DNA of 64,000 nucleotides, taken from NCBI GenBank assembly GCA_027627225.1, contig JAPFQT010000393.1, positions 1 through 64,000 of the forward strand, given 5' to 3'. The position numbers were made by a program, and so were the translations under genes. Under the pieces are notes generated by a model. That model was given only the letters and a program-made list of their open reading frames with translations, ran no database searches and had not been told where the DNA came from. Source of the stretch: Congeria kusceri. Lineage: Eukaryota; Mollusca; Bivalvia; Myida; Dreissenidae. Positions 24,065 to 35,535 of the stretch are shown one piece after another. The first letter of the stretch is position 1; every line of letters begins with the position of its first letter.

Positions 24065-24719
24065 GTTTATTTATTGCACAGTTATTCTCAATCTATATTT
24101 ATATTCCACAAAGTCTATCCTCTATCCTCTTAGACAACCAAGTTTATTTCTTGGCCTACTGACAGGGCATTTGGTATTTGGTATTTACTGTTATGCACAT
24201 GCACATGCACCTGCACAATGTTATGAACACACTAGATTTTAATCCTCAATTAGGCATTTCTTCTCCAAGCAATCAGTCAGTCAATCACAACAATGTAATT
24301 CAGGCAAATCTGATAATTGATTTACAGTGTGAGAGTATATTTAGTAAATTCTATTTTTAGCCACTTTTCACACAAAGAGGAAATATATTTTATCAAATAT
24401 TATCTTTTTATACTTCCATATTTTCAAACCCACTGCACTATGTCAAAGTTCATTGTATTCCACACTTTTGCAAGTAAAAAGTCACACTGTTGAATCACTA
24501 TTACATGAGTATTTTGTAATAAACATCAGAGCTCAAATTTTGTGACACATCTCTTTCATCAGTTTATACATCTCTATAATTCATAATATAATAATATAAA
24601 AAAATAATTAAAAAAGCCTTAATTGTGTTTGCAAACGTAATGAAATGTTGTTGTTTTATTTAATTTATAATCCAATATTTTTTACAGAGCATTTGACCTT
24701 ATGTTCAATTTTGGCTAGC

Positions 24720-24903
24720 GTAAGTTCTTTCATTTATTGACGGTAAGTTCTTTCATTTATTGACGGTAAGTTTTTTCATTTATTGATGGTAAGTTCTTTC
24801 ATTTATTTACGGTAAGTTCTTTCATTTATTAACGGTAAGTTCTTTCATTTATTTACGGTATTTCATTTATTGACGGTAAGTTCTTTCATTTATTGACGGT
24901 TAA
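24720..24903. repeat. 23-bp minisatellite
   Basis: About eight copies of GGTAAGTTCTTTCATTTATT (then GAC). Each copy holds GGTAAGTT, a close match to the 5' splice-site consensus. It lies just beyond the LINE 5' end. Confidence 0.9.
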
Positions 24904-25500
24904 TCATCATTGTTGCTTTTAAAAGAATACAATCTTATTTTAACTAGTTTATTTATAATGTATAGTGGTACAACTTCCGCAGCGCTCTACTTAAAAGACC
25001 TTTGATATTCCCACTGTGGTGGATTCCGGTCCTGTCGTACCCATGTCAACTCATATACCACCTATTTTTAGCATTTGTATTGTATCATTTATGTATGCGG
25101 AATGATTTTCTGTAGAGTGGGTTGCGTGTTAATAATATTCTATTGAATGATCGCCATTGGAATCGTTAAAACGTCATTCGAATATTTTGTTTTAAATAAT
25201 TACTGATTGTAGGAAGTGTAGTTTTCGTTCATGTTGTAAGTTGTATTTCACCAATACTCACATAGGTACCTAATTCAGTGATTTTAATGGAATGACCTCG
25301 TGTCAGGAGTCAGACTGTGAATGCAGGCCAGTGTCAGTGACAGTCGTCTAGTTGCCAATAATAAACAAGTGCATCAGACAAAATGAAACCAAACAGTTAT
25401 CAGCTTTTGTCGCCCCCAGGCACGTTAAAATATACAAAATAAAATACAACTCTTTTCAGGAATCAAAATTGCTAAATAATGTTACTGAAGACTGCTTATT
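24904..25500. other. Stretch without a supported gene
   Basis: Noncoding. A 60-codon frame at its right edge runs into the next minisatellite and resembles nothing known. Confidence 0.4.
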
Positions 25501-26790
25501 TCGCATTGTTGTTTCAGATTGTTGTGACGCGTAGTTGTTTCAGATTGTTGTAGCGCATAGTAGATTATTGTGACGCGTAGTTGTTTCAAATTGTTGTGAC
25601 GCGTAGTTGTTTCAGATTGTTGTGACGCATAGTTGTTTTAGATTGTTGTGACGCATAGTGTTTCAGATTGTTGTAACGCATAGTTGTTTCAAATTGTTGT
25701 AACGCATAGTTGTTTCACAGTGTTGTAACGCATAGTTGTTTCAGATTGTTGTGACACGTAGTTGTTTCACACGGTTGTGACGCGTAGTTGTTTCACAGTG
25801 TTGTAACGCCTAGTTGTTTCAGATTGTTATGACACGTAGTTGTTCAGATTGTTGTAATGCGTAGTTGTTTCACAGTGTTGTAACGCATAGTTGTTTAAGA
25901 TTGTTGTGATGCGTAGTTGTTTCAGAGTGTTGTGACGCGTAGTTGTTTCAGATTGTTGTGACGCGTAGTTTTTTCAGATTGTTGTGATGCGTAGTTGTTT
26001 CAGATTGTTGTAACGGGTAGTTGTTTCAGATTGGTGTGACGCGTAGTTGTTTCAGATTGTTGTGACGCGTAGTTGTTTCAGATTGTTGTGATGCGTAGTT
26101 GTTTCTGATTGTTGTGACGCGTAGTTGTTTCACAGTGTTGTAACGCATAGTTGTTTCAGATTGTTGTGATGCGTAGTTGTTTGACAGGGTTGTGACGCGT
26201 AGTTGTTTCACAGGGTTGTAACGCATAGTTGTTCAGATTGTTATGACGCGTAGTTGTTTCAGATTGTTGTGACGCGTAGTTGTTTCAGATTGTTGTAACG
26301 CGTAGTTGTTTCACAGTTTTGTAACGCATAGTTGTTAAATATTGTTGTGACGCGTAGTTGTTTCACAGTGATGTAATGCATAGTTGTTTCAGATTGTTGT
26401 GACCGCGTAGTTGTTTCAGATTGTTGTAACGCATAGTTGTTTCAGATTGTTGTGACGCGTAGTTGTTTAAGATTGTTGTGACGCATAGTTGTTTCAGATT
26501 GTTGTGACGCGTAGTTGTTTCACAGGGTTGTGACGCGTAGTTGTTTCACAGTGTTGTAACACATAGTTGTTTCGTATTGTTGTGACATACAGTTGTTTTG
26601 CATTGTTGTGGAGTGTGATTGTTTCGCATTGTTATGGCGTGTGATTGTTTCGTATTGTTGTGGCGTGTGATTGTTTGGCATTATTTTGACGCGTGATTGT
26701 TTCTCATTGTTGTTACATGTGATTGTTTCGCATTGTTTTGGCATGTGATTGTTTCATATTGTTTTGACGCGTTGTTGTGACTCGGGGTTG
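25500..26790. repeat. 26-bp minisatellite, array 2
   Basis: About 49 copies of a unit like TTGTGACGCGTAGTTGTTTC (then AGATTG). The last 230 bp drift to GCGTGATTGTTTCGCATTG, close to array 3. Minus-strand frames such as repeated NYASQQSET come from the array. Confidence 0.92.
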
Positions 26791-27028
26791 TTCAAATGCA
26801 TTACATATTCTATACAAACTACAGGTAAATTATGTTCAAATAATTATAATGAAGCTAATGAAATACTATGACATTGATGACAATAAATACTCTCTTTAAT
26901 TCATTAAATACACAAGAAGGAACAAATAACTTTCTATGAAATTGTATTGTTAGTAATAGTGCGTTTTTCGTTTGTAAATTTTTATGATTCAGTACCATAC
27001 TACATGTACATTGAAAAAGGTAAATATT

Positions 27029-28540
27029 TTTAGCTCGACTATCGGAGAACATGTGAGCTTTCCTGTCGGCGTCGGCGTCCGCGTCTGAATTTGGTTAACG
27101 TTTTTATTCAAAAGTCTTGTAACTTCAAAACAAAAAAGTTATTCACTTGAAACTTGGAATATACCTTTGTCATCAACTCAAGTATCAGGGACAACATTTC
27201 CCATAACTATGTTTTGTATTTTAACAGAGTTATGCCCCTTTTCACATAGATTTTCTGGTAAAAAATGTTTTTCAACAGTTTTTAACTTCAAATCTACATA
27301 AGTTATTCCCTTGAAAGTTGAAATATACCTTTGTCATCAACTCCAGTACCAGGGTCAACATTCCCCCAATAACATTGTTTTGTATTTTGACAGAGTTATG
27401 CCACTTTTTCACTTAGATTTTCTGGTGAAAGTTTATATTCAAACGTCTTACAACTTCAAACTACAAAAGTTATTCACTTGAAACTTAGAACAAACCTTTG
27501 TGATCACCTCCATTATCAGTGGCAATATTTCCCGTAATTCTGTTTGAATTTTGACAGAGTTATGCTCCTTTTTCACAACGATATTTTCTGGTTTAAGTTT
27601 ATTCACACAAGTTTTGTAACTTCAGAACTACATAAGTTATTCACCTGAAACTTGGAATGCACCTTTGCCATCAACTGCATCATCAGAGGCAACATTCTTC
27701 ATAACTCTGTTTTGTATCTTGACAGAGTTATGCCTCTTTCTCGCATATACTTTCTTGTTAAAGTTTATATTCAGATGTCTTATACCTTGAACACTGCATA
27801 GGTTATTCACATGAAACCTTGGAATATACCTTTGCAATCAACTCTAGCATCAGGTTCAACAATCTCCATAACTCTGTTTTGTATTTTCACAGAGGAATAC
27901 CCACTTTTAAAAAGATTTTGTGGTTAAAGTTTCCGTTCAAAATCTTAAAAATTATAAATTATATAAGGGTTTACACCGAACAGTTTTTTTATTTGAACAA
28001 ATGTATTCAGTAGTTTAGTAACTTTAAAAGTACAGACGTTATTTACTTGATACTTGAAATATACCTTTTTCATCAACTCCATTGTAAGGGGCAACATTCC
28101 CTATAACTCTGTTTCGTATTTTGACAGAGTTGTGCCCCTCTTTCAGATAGATTTTCTGGTTACAGTTTTTATTTAAAACTTATGTAGCTTCAGAACTACA
28201 TAAATTATTCGCTAAAACATAGGAACATACCTTTGTCATCAACTCCAATATCAGGGACTATATTTCCAATAACTCTATTTTGTAGTTTAACAGAGTTTTG
28301 CCCCTTTTGCAGATAGATTTTCGGGTTTAAGTTTATATTCAAAACTCTTATAACTTCAGAACAACACAAGTTGTTAACTACATAAGGCTTTTCACTTGAA
28401 ACTTGGAATAATTTGATGTAATAATTGTCATAACTCAGTTTTATATTTCAACAAAGTTATCCCCCTTCCACTTGCCAAAATATGTACCAACTGAAATACG
28501 TCGAATAGTCGAGCGCGCTTTCCTCCGACAGCTCTTGTTA
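27029..28540 (+). mobile_element. Helentron-like non-autonomous element, family F2 (long copy)
   Basis: Starts TTTTTAGCTCGACTATCGG and ends with CGAATAGTCGAGCGC, a small hairpin and CAGCTCTTGTT. Between lie about eight diverged units of roughly 165-170 bp with TTATTCACTTGAAACTTGGA, ACCTTTGTCATCAACTCC and ACAGAGTTATGCCCC. Same ends as 9190-9587, with more internal units. Confidence 0.7.
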
Positions 28541-28544
28541 CTTT

Positions 28545-29150
28545 ACTCCGCTGCATGTTTATATGCACTTTGTTTTAAGCAAGATGGTGATATTGTAGAC
28601 TCTCAGTTATGACATGTCACGTGTTTAAAGCGGTAAGGGGGTTGCTGTATGTCTATCCAATTAAACACGCGGAGAATATTGTGAACGTTTTATCTTGGAT
28701 TAAAACTCAGCAGCAGAAACATTTAATTTAGTCACTAGATGCGTAGCAACTAACCGAGCTGAATTCTGAACTCTTACATGAATAGCAAATCATAGACTTT
28801 CCTGAAGAGCATTGCGAATAATGGCATAGGATCCATATTTTATAATGATTCTTAAGCCATTCTTAACTAAAGTTGAAAATAAGTCAAAATCAGAATATAT
28901 ATATGTATGTTTGATACACAATGCTTTAGAATATAGGCATTGCAAGTACTAAATGTTGATATACTTGGAATTATATTGCAACTTTAATATGTGGCAAAAT
29001 CAGATGCTGAAAAACCAATGATCAGATATCAAAATTGTAAGATTTTGCTTAATTTTCAACTATGATTGTTCATAAATATGGCCCTGCAAGTTTCTTCCTG
29101 GTAATTTAAAAAGATACTTCAAGAAGCTAAATTAAGCTTTCATGCATCAT
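28545..29150. other. Stretch without a supported gene
   Basis: AT-rich. CTTAAGCCATTCTTAACTAAAG at 28850 and a distant ATAAATATGGCCCTG at 29075 may be ends of a small MITE. Confidence 0.35.
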
Positions 29151-29154
29151 CCAC

Positions 29155-29225
29155 GCGTTTCACGATTTCCTCGTGCTTACTCGTAATCGGTATAAGCAGA
29201 AAACTGCACGAGGATATTGTGAAAG
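29155..29225. repeat. Foldback hairpin, copy 2
   Basis: The left arm TTTCACGATTTCCTCGTGC pairs with the right arm GCACGAGGATATTGTGAAA with two mismatches. The arms match the hairpin at 7395-7483, but the loop differs in sequence and length. Confidence 0.7.
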
Positions 29226-29229
29226 TACT

Positions 29230-30470
29230 GTCCCTGTCCATAGATTTGTTCCATTTGTACAACAACAACAACACGACTAATACATATACCAATACTACTA
29301 CAACTACTGATTTAATTAGCGTTATCATTTATTTATGTACTGTTTGCCCGTTGTGTCCGTTTAGAGTGAATATTATATACGTTTTCATTGGTACGGCTGC
29401 TGTTGTTTATTACAGACTATTCCAACAGTGTCGCTGGTGTTTTCTTATAACAATTGTTGGGCGCATTGGTTTTTTCTTCAAATTTGCGAATGCAGGAAAT
29501 TGCCATCGTCTACTCAATAGCCGTGTTGATGACAAATGATTCCGAGAAGATATTTTCTTATAAATGATGACTTGTTGAAATTACCAATATTGCACTTTCA
29601 GTGTGTTTCTGTCATGTCTTTATTTTAAGACATCTTTTATAAGTTAATGTTTCCCAAATTTTAGTCAGTAATGTATGGTTTTAGTTTGGGGTTACGTTTT
29701 AAGGTGTTGGGGTGAGTGGGGCGCGAACAAATAATAAAATATTGCACGTAGTTTGAGATGATAATCTTTGTTACAAGTATCTATAGTACCATCACGTGAC
29801 TTGAAACGTATATTAATTTTCTTATGAGAGACATGCGTAGGCTTTCTTTACGTCGTGGAATTTCTCGTCAGTACAAGATGTAAATAGTACATGAACTCAG
29901 CGCTCGTTGCTCTAAGATTCACGTGAAGACAGGTCATCAATTCTCCGGCACTGCCCAAACTACGTGAGGTCGATATGTCGCGGGTTCGAGTTCCTTGTTT
30001 CCGCGACTCAATGGAGTTCTCTGGTACTGAAACGGCAATGGCAGTGTTCCACGACTTTCCATGACACCAAAACCACCAAGAATACCGCAAAATTAAATAT
30101 AATATAATTTCATTTATGCTTGAAATACAGTTTTATAAGCTACACCGATTACTCGTTGCGTAAAGAACCAACATGCATACAGTATTCCCAGTAGCGATAT
30201 CATGAAAAGATCGGGGAGTTTATATGATCACAGATGCATAGATTGCATAGCAGTTGAACGACAGTTCTCTTATCAAAAGAAACACAACTTACGGACAAAC
30301 TTACATCTAATTTACGTGTGAGCTACTGTTGGAAAGATCATGGATTTCCGATTGTGAACATGTGTGCATGAATGTTCTAAGTCGCTTTCTGAGTTAAATG
30401 TATGGTTGTGTCGCATTTTTGAGTAAATTCATTCTTTTTTACTTCGTTGTATTACGTGATAGCATGTGCT
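29230..30470. other. Stretch without a supported gene
   Basis: A 106-codon frame begins in the hairpin and an (AAC)n run and looks like chance. Near 29985 the phrase GCGGGTTCGAGTTCC resembles a Pol III B box, so 29.88-30.07 kb may be a decayed SINE. Confidence 0.35.
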
Positions 30471-30670
30471 ACATAGTTATGTCGTGTGATTGTGTAACGC
30501 AGTTGTGACGCGTGATTGTTTTACGTAGTTGTGTCGCGTGATCGTTTTACGAAGTTGTGTCGCGTGATTGTGTTACGTTGTCGTGTCACGTGAAGGTGTT
30601 ACGTAGTTGTATCACGTGATTGTGTTACGTAGTTGTGTAACGTGATTGTGTTGTGTAGTTGTATCGTACA
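30470..30670. repeat. 26-bp minisatellite, array 3
   Basis: About seven copies of a unit like TTGTGTCGCGTGATTGTGTT (then ACGTAG). Same period and core as arrays 1 and 2. Confidence 0.85.
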
Positions 30671-31200
30671 ATTACCATCGAAAAAAATATGTATATTCAA
30701 ACTACATATACGAATATAAATACAAATTGGCTGGCATAATTGGAAATCGTTTTTGTCGAGCCCGCTTGCTCAATGGCGGTTCGATGTATGTGCGTGCGTC
30801 CGCTCTGGTCCAGCCTGTTAATTCATCATTCATCAGGGAATTTTAAAATAATTTGCCACAAATGTTCAAGGTCACACTTAAGGTCAAAGTCTTCCGAAAA
30901 CCTATTAGTCGATTTAATGTAATACAAGATACAAGAAAATGTTTTATTATAATAAGCTATAATTATACTGGTTGATAGAGGTAAAACAACTGTTGATATT
31001 TGGTTGTGATAGTTGTGTCCGGATACTAGTATATTGAAATTAATATGACTTAATTATATATACACAGTCCACGTCCGGGTTTTGATAATATGTTAGCTTC
31101 TCCCGTCTAAAAGCGTGTTTTGAATATAATATCACAAGGGTAAATTTTCATCTGGTTTACACTAACATTACTTGACGTGGTAAATGAGTGAAGAGCTTAA
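30671..31200. other. Stretch without a supported gene
   Basis: Part of 30.75-30.91 kb (CGAGCCCGCTTGCTCAATGG) resembles the start of a dispersed repeat with a short hairpin. No gene seen. Confidence 0.35.
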
Positions 31201-32275
31201 GTGCCTCAAACAAGTCTTAACATTGGCTAGTGAGGGAGGCGTAAGTAGCTCAAACAAGTCTAAACATTGGCCAGGGAGGGAGGCGTAAGTAGCTCAAACA
31301 AGTCTAAAGATTGGCTGGGGAGGGAGGCGTAAGTAGCTCAAACAAGTCTAAACATTGGTTGGGGAGGGCGGCGTAAGTAGCTCAAACAAGTCTAAACATT
31401 CGCCAGGGGGGGAGGCGTAAGTAGCTCAAACAAGCCTTAACATTGGCCAGGGAGGGAGTCGTAAGTAGCTCAAACAAGTCTTAACATTGGCTGGGGAAGG
31501 AGGCGTAAGTAGCTCAAACAAGTCTTAACATTGGCTGGGGAAGGAGGCGTAAGTAGCTCAAACAAGTCTTAACATTGGCTCTGGAAGGAGGCGTAAGTAG
31601 CTCAAACAAGTCTTAACATTGGCTGGGGAGGGAGGCGTAAGTAGCTCAAACAAGTCTTAACATTGGCTGGGGAAGGAGGCGTAAGTAGCTCAAACAAGTC
31701 TTAACATTGGCTGGGGAGGGAGGCGTAAGTAGCTCAAACAAGTCTTAACATTGGCTGGGGAAGGAGGCGTAAGTAGCTGAAACAAGTCTAAACATTGGCT
31801 GGGAAGGGAGGCATAAGTAGCTCACACATGTCTTAACATTGGCCAGGGAGAGAGGCGTAAGTAGCTCAAACAAGTCTAAACATTGGCTGGGTAGGGAGAC
31901 GTAAGTAGCTCAAACAAGTCTAAACATTGGCTGGGGAGGGAGGCGTAAGTAGCTCACACAAGTCTTAACATTGGCCAGAGAGAGATGTGTAAGTAGCTCA
32001 AACAAGTCTAAACATAGGCTGGGTAGGGAGACGTAAGTTGTTCAAACAAGTCTAAACATTGGCTAGGGAGGGAGACGTAAGTAGCTCAAACAAGTTTGAA
32101 CATTGGCTGGGGAGGGAGGCGTAAGTAGCTCAAACAAGTCTAAACATTGGCTGGGGAGGGAGGCGTAAGTAGCTCAAACAAGTCTAAAGATTGGCTGGGG
32201 AGGGAGACGTAAGTAGCTCAAACAAGTCTAAACATTGACTAGGGAGGGAGATGTACGTAGCTGAAGTCTTAAGAT
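31200..32275. repeat. 44-bp minisatellite
   Basis: About 24 copies of a unit running GTAAGTAGCTCAAACAAGTC, then TTAACATTGGCTGGGGAGGG and AGGC. Copies are 85-98 percent alike by eye, with adjacent pairs often identical. Each copy carries GGCGTAAGTA, a 5' splice-site-like phrase. Confidence 0.93.
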
Positions 32276-32799
32276 TGGTCGGCGATGGAGGCTTTTGAAG
32301 TATTAGTGGCAAACACTGGGAAGATCCATTTATTTAGGTGTTGAGAGTGAAACATAAGCGGTTCTTTAAAGTGACTGGCCTAAACCTGACATCTAGCCCC
32401 TAATGGCCATTATTATTTATGGTGATTGTAGGTAAACACCACCACAGGCCATTGTGTGATAGTCCACTGTGTGACAGTTTAGTGTGTGAGTACAGTCCGC
32501 GTTTGCTCGTTTCAACTGCACTGTGTATGATATTGTGCTCGCTCGTTCAATTTCCTTTATTTACTGGTTGTTATCTAAGTAGTACAGTTGTTTCGTGTTG
32601 TATTCGGAGTTCAGATGAAATGTTATCTATTACTAGCAAATGTAGAACTTATTTTGAATTACACTTAGCGTTTTAAAGGGTTGTGAATATTTATATATTT
32701 TACCCAAAATTAAACAATTATAAAGTGTTGTGCTACTCCTTTATATATTGAAGGCAGTTGTGAAAATGGCTTGGTGGTCACATGTTTGTTGGGCGCAGG

Positions 32800-33715
32800 T
32801 GTGTATAATCCACTGTGTGACAGACACTATTGTGACAGTCCATTGTGTGACAGACACCATTGAGACAGTCCACTTTGTGACATACTCCATTCTGAGAGTC
32901 CATTGTGTGACAGACACCATTGAGGCAGTCCACTTTGTGACAGACTCCATTCTGACAGTCCATTGTGTGTCAGACACCATTGAGACAGTCCACTTTGTGA
33001 CAGACTCCATTCTGACAGTCCATTGTGTGACAGACACCATTGAGGAAGTCCATTATGTGACAGTCCATTGTGTGACAGACACCGTTGAGACAGTCCACTG
33101 TGTGACAAAAAACATTTTGACAGCTCACTGTGTGACACACATCATTGTGACAGTCCATAGTGTGACAGTCCATGGTGTGACAGACAACATTGTAACAGTC
33201 CATTATGTGACAAGCCACTGTCTGGCAGTCTGCTGTAGTACAGAACTATTATGACAATCCACTGTGTGACAGACAACATTGTGACAGTTCACTTTGTGAC
33301 AGTCCACGTGACAGTTTACTGTGTGACATACACAATTGTGACAGTCCAATATTTTGCAGTCCATTTTGTGACAGTCCCTTGTGTGACATTCTATTGTCTG
33401 ACAGTCCACTGTCTGACAGACACCATTGTGACAGTGCACTGTTAGACAGTCTATTGTGAAAGACCTTTGTGAGAAAGTTCACTGTGTGACAGACCATTTT
33501 GTGACAGACATAATTCTGACAATCTGCTGTGTGACAGACACCATTGTGACTGTCCACTGTGTGACAGGCACCATTGTGAAAGTCCACAGAGTGACATTTT
33601 ACTGTTTGACAGAAAATATTGTGACAGTACAGACACAAGTGTGGAAGTCCACTGTGTGACAGACACCATTGTGAAAGTCCACTGTGTAACAGTCCGTTGT
33701 GTGACAGACTTATAT
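32800..33715. repeat. 30-bp minisatellite
   Basis: About 30 copies of a unit such as GTGTGACAGACACCATTGTG plus ACAGTCCACT, with partial units. The period is a multiple of three, so frames up to 174 codons stay open on both strands. Their proteins are pure repeats and differ by frame, so none is accepted as a gene. The 32.28-32.80 kb flank holds nothing I can assign. Confidence 0.9.
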
Positions 33716-33905
33716 TTTTTGTTTACAGATATCTACAATATGTGTATATCACTTTTTTGATGTCGAAATAATAACATGTTGTCACAAAGCTTTGAGAATG
33801 GTATCGTATTGTTAGCGTTGATAAAGCGATACGTGAGTGAATGGGTTCACTTGCCTGTATAGTTTTCTGTAATGAATATGTACTTTGCGAAAGTGTACTT
33901 TTCAG

Positions 33906-35535
33906 ATATTCGATGTTTCGAATGCACCAATGTAGCTTCCCCTGATGACTGCTCAATAGTCATTCCCTGCTCTGCATACGAGGTACATTCTTACACTTGT
34001 CCATTGATATACCTCATGATTTAATTAAGGTAACATTGATATACCTCATGATTTACTTAAGGTAACATTGATATACCTCATGATTTACTTAAGGTAAAAT
34101 TGACATACCTCATGATTTACTTAAGGTAACATTGATATACCTCATGATTTACTTAAGGTAACATTGATATACCTCATGATTTACTTAAGGTGACATTGAT
34201 ATACCTCATGATTTACTTAAGGTAACATTGATATACCTCGTAATTTACTTAAGGTAACATTGATATACCTCATGATTTACTTAAGGTAACATTGATATAC
34301 CTCATGATTTACTTAAGGTAACATTGATATACCTCATGATTTACTTAAGGTAAAATTGACATACCTCATGATTTACTTAAGGTAACATTGATATACCTCA
34401 TGATTTACTTAAGGTAAAATTGACATACCTCATGATTTACTTAAGGCAACATTGATATACCTCATGATTTACTTAAGGTAACATTGATATACCTCGTGAT
34501 TTACTTAAGGTAACATTGATATACCTCATGATTTACTTAAGGTAACATTGATATACCTCGTGATTTACTTAAGGTAACATTGATATACCTCATGATTTAC
34601 TTAAGGTAACATTGATATACCTCATGATTTACTTAAGGTAACATTGATATACCTCATGATTTACTTAAGGTAAATTATGCACATTGCTTAAATTATATTA
34701 CTGCTGTACTATTTTCTGTGCTCAAGGAACAGTTTACACGTGTCCATGTTTATACCATGTACTCAGAGCCTAAGGTACAGTTTTATTTCACGCATGATAT
34801 ACACTGTATTACCATACACGTGGTATACACGACTTGCAATATTTCATAGGTCAATGTTATACTGCGTGACAGAGCAAGTTTGCAAAGGTGTATGCTTTTG
34901 TGAATACTGTAATGAAAGAAACCGGGAGATGCACTTTTTCGTTTGTTATAATATATTTCTGTTGTATTTATTTTGAAGGTCTGCTATGTGGAAGAGGTTA
35001 TTGCCTCGAACGGGCATATCGTGTACAATTCAGGATGCCGGGACAAAGAGGTGAATAGTTATAGCATATTGCTATCTGTCTAATATATGTGTTTGGCATT
35101 TTCTTTTGTAAAATGATACATATGAATAAAATGGGTATAGTGATGTAATTATTATAGTGTCCACATAGCGAGCGGGAGATCGTTAGTTACATCACCGATT
35201 TCACGGACAAGAAGCATTGATTTTAACCAGGAAATAGACTGTATGTTAGTAATAAAATATACTCAAAAGCACTCAGTCGTTTGGAAAAAAATTAATCGGT
35301 TTAATATAGCATTGTACTGGGATTTGCAAGCATTGCCTACATTAATATCGCCGTTAGTTTAAAATATAATGTCTTGTTCATTTGGTGTGCCCACCTGCAT
35401 GATTTGTGTGTTTCTAGAAATGCCAGACCAGAAAACGGTCCTCGTTCGTGTCCCTGCTGCGTTCGGCGCCCATCACCACGTGCTCGCAGTGCTGCGAGCA
35501 GGAGTTCTGTAACAACGCGGGCTGCGGACATTCAG
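33906..35535 (+). CDS. Ly6/three-finger domain 1 (exons 1-3)
   Basis: Exon 1 reads IRCFECTNVASPDDCSIVIP then CSAYE. Exon 2 reads VCYVEEVIASNGHIVYNSGC then RDKE. Exon 3 opens with KCQTRK and ends TTCSQCCEQEFCNNAGC. Starting C-x2-C, a central C-x-V-like block and the closing C-x2-CC-x4-CN with a further Cys are the Ly6 signature. Intron 1 (33983-34978) is largely the 32-bp minisatellite. Confidence 0.78.

Larger units (their letters stand above)
17606..24589 (-). mobile_element. Near full-length L1/Tx1-like LINE with poly(A) tail and candidate 14-bp TSD
   Basis: Minus-strand element. Its 3' end is an A-rich tail (read as T-rich at 17620-17672). ORF2 lies at about 21814-18095 and ORF1 at 24064-23084, with a 5' leader of about 510 bp. 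ATAATTCATAATAT occurs exactly at both edges (17606-17619 and 24576-24589), the expected position of a target-site duplication. Inferred length is about 6.96 kb. The repeat is AT-rich, so chance is not excluded. ORF2 is broken at several points, ORF1 is open, and the spacer between them is unusually long. Confidence 0.8.

Noticed and set aside
29219..29539. 106-codon frame with a hydrophobic middle
   Set aside because: Starts inside a foldback hairpin and an (AAC)n run, and resembles nothing known; no splice or repeat logic.
32766..32800. MAWWSHVCWAQ as the missing signal-peptide exon of the Ly6 gene
   Set aside because: Too short and not hydrophobic enough, and its phase and donor do not clearly fit the next exon.
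32730..33638. Long frames on both strands over the 30-bp array
   Set aside because: Period divisible by three keeps all frames open; the peptides differ by frame and strand and are pure repeats.
25500..34675. Regular short repeats that might look like a CRISPR array
   Set aside because: Units are directly adjacent without unique spacers, diverged, and in an animal genome; they are minisatellites.
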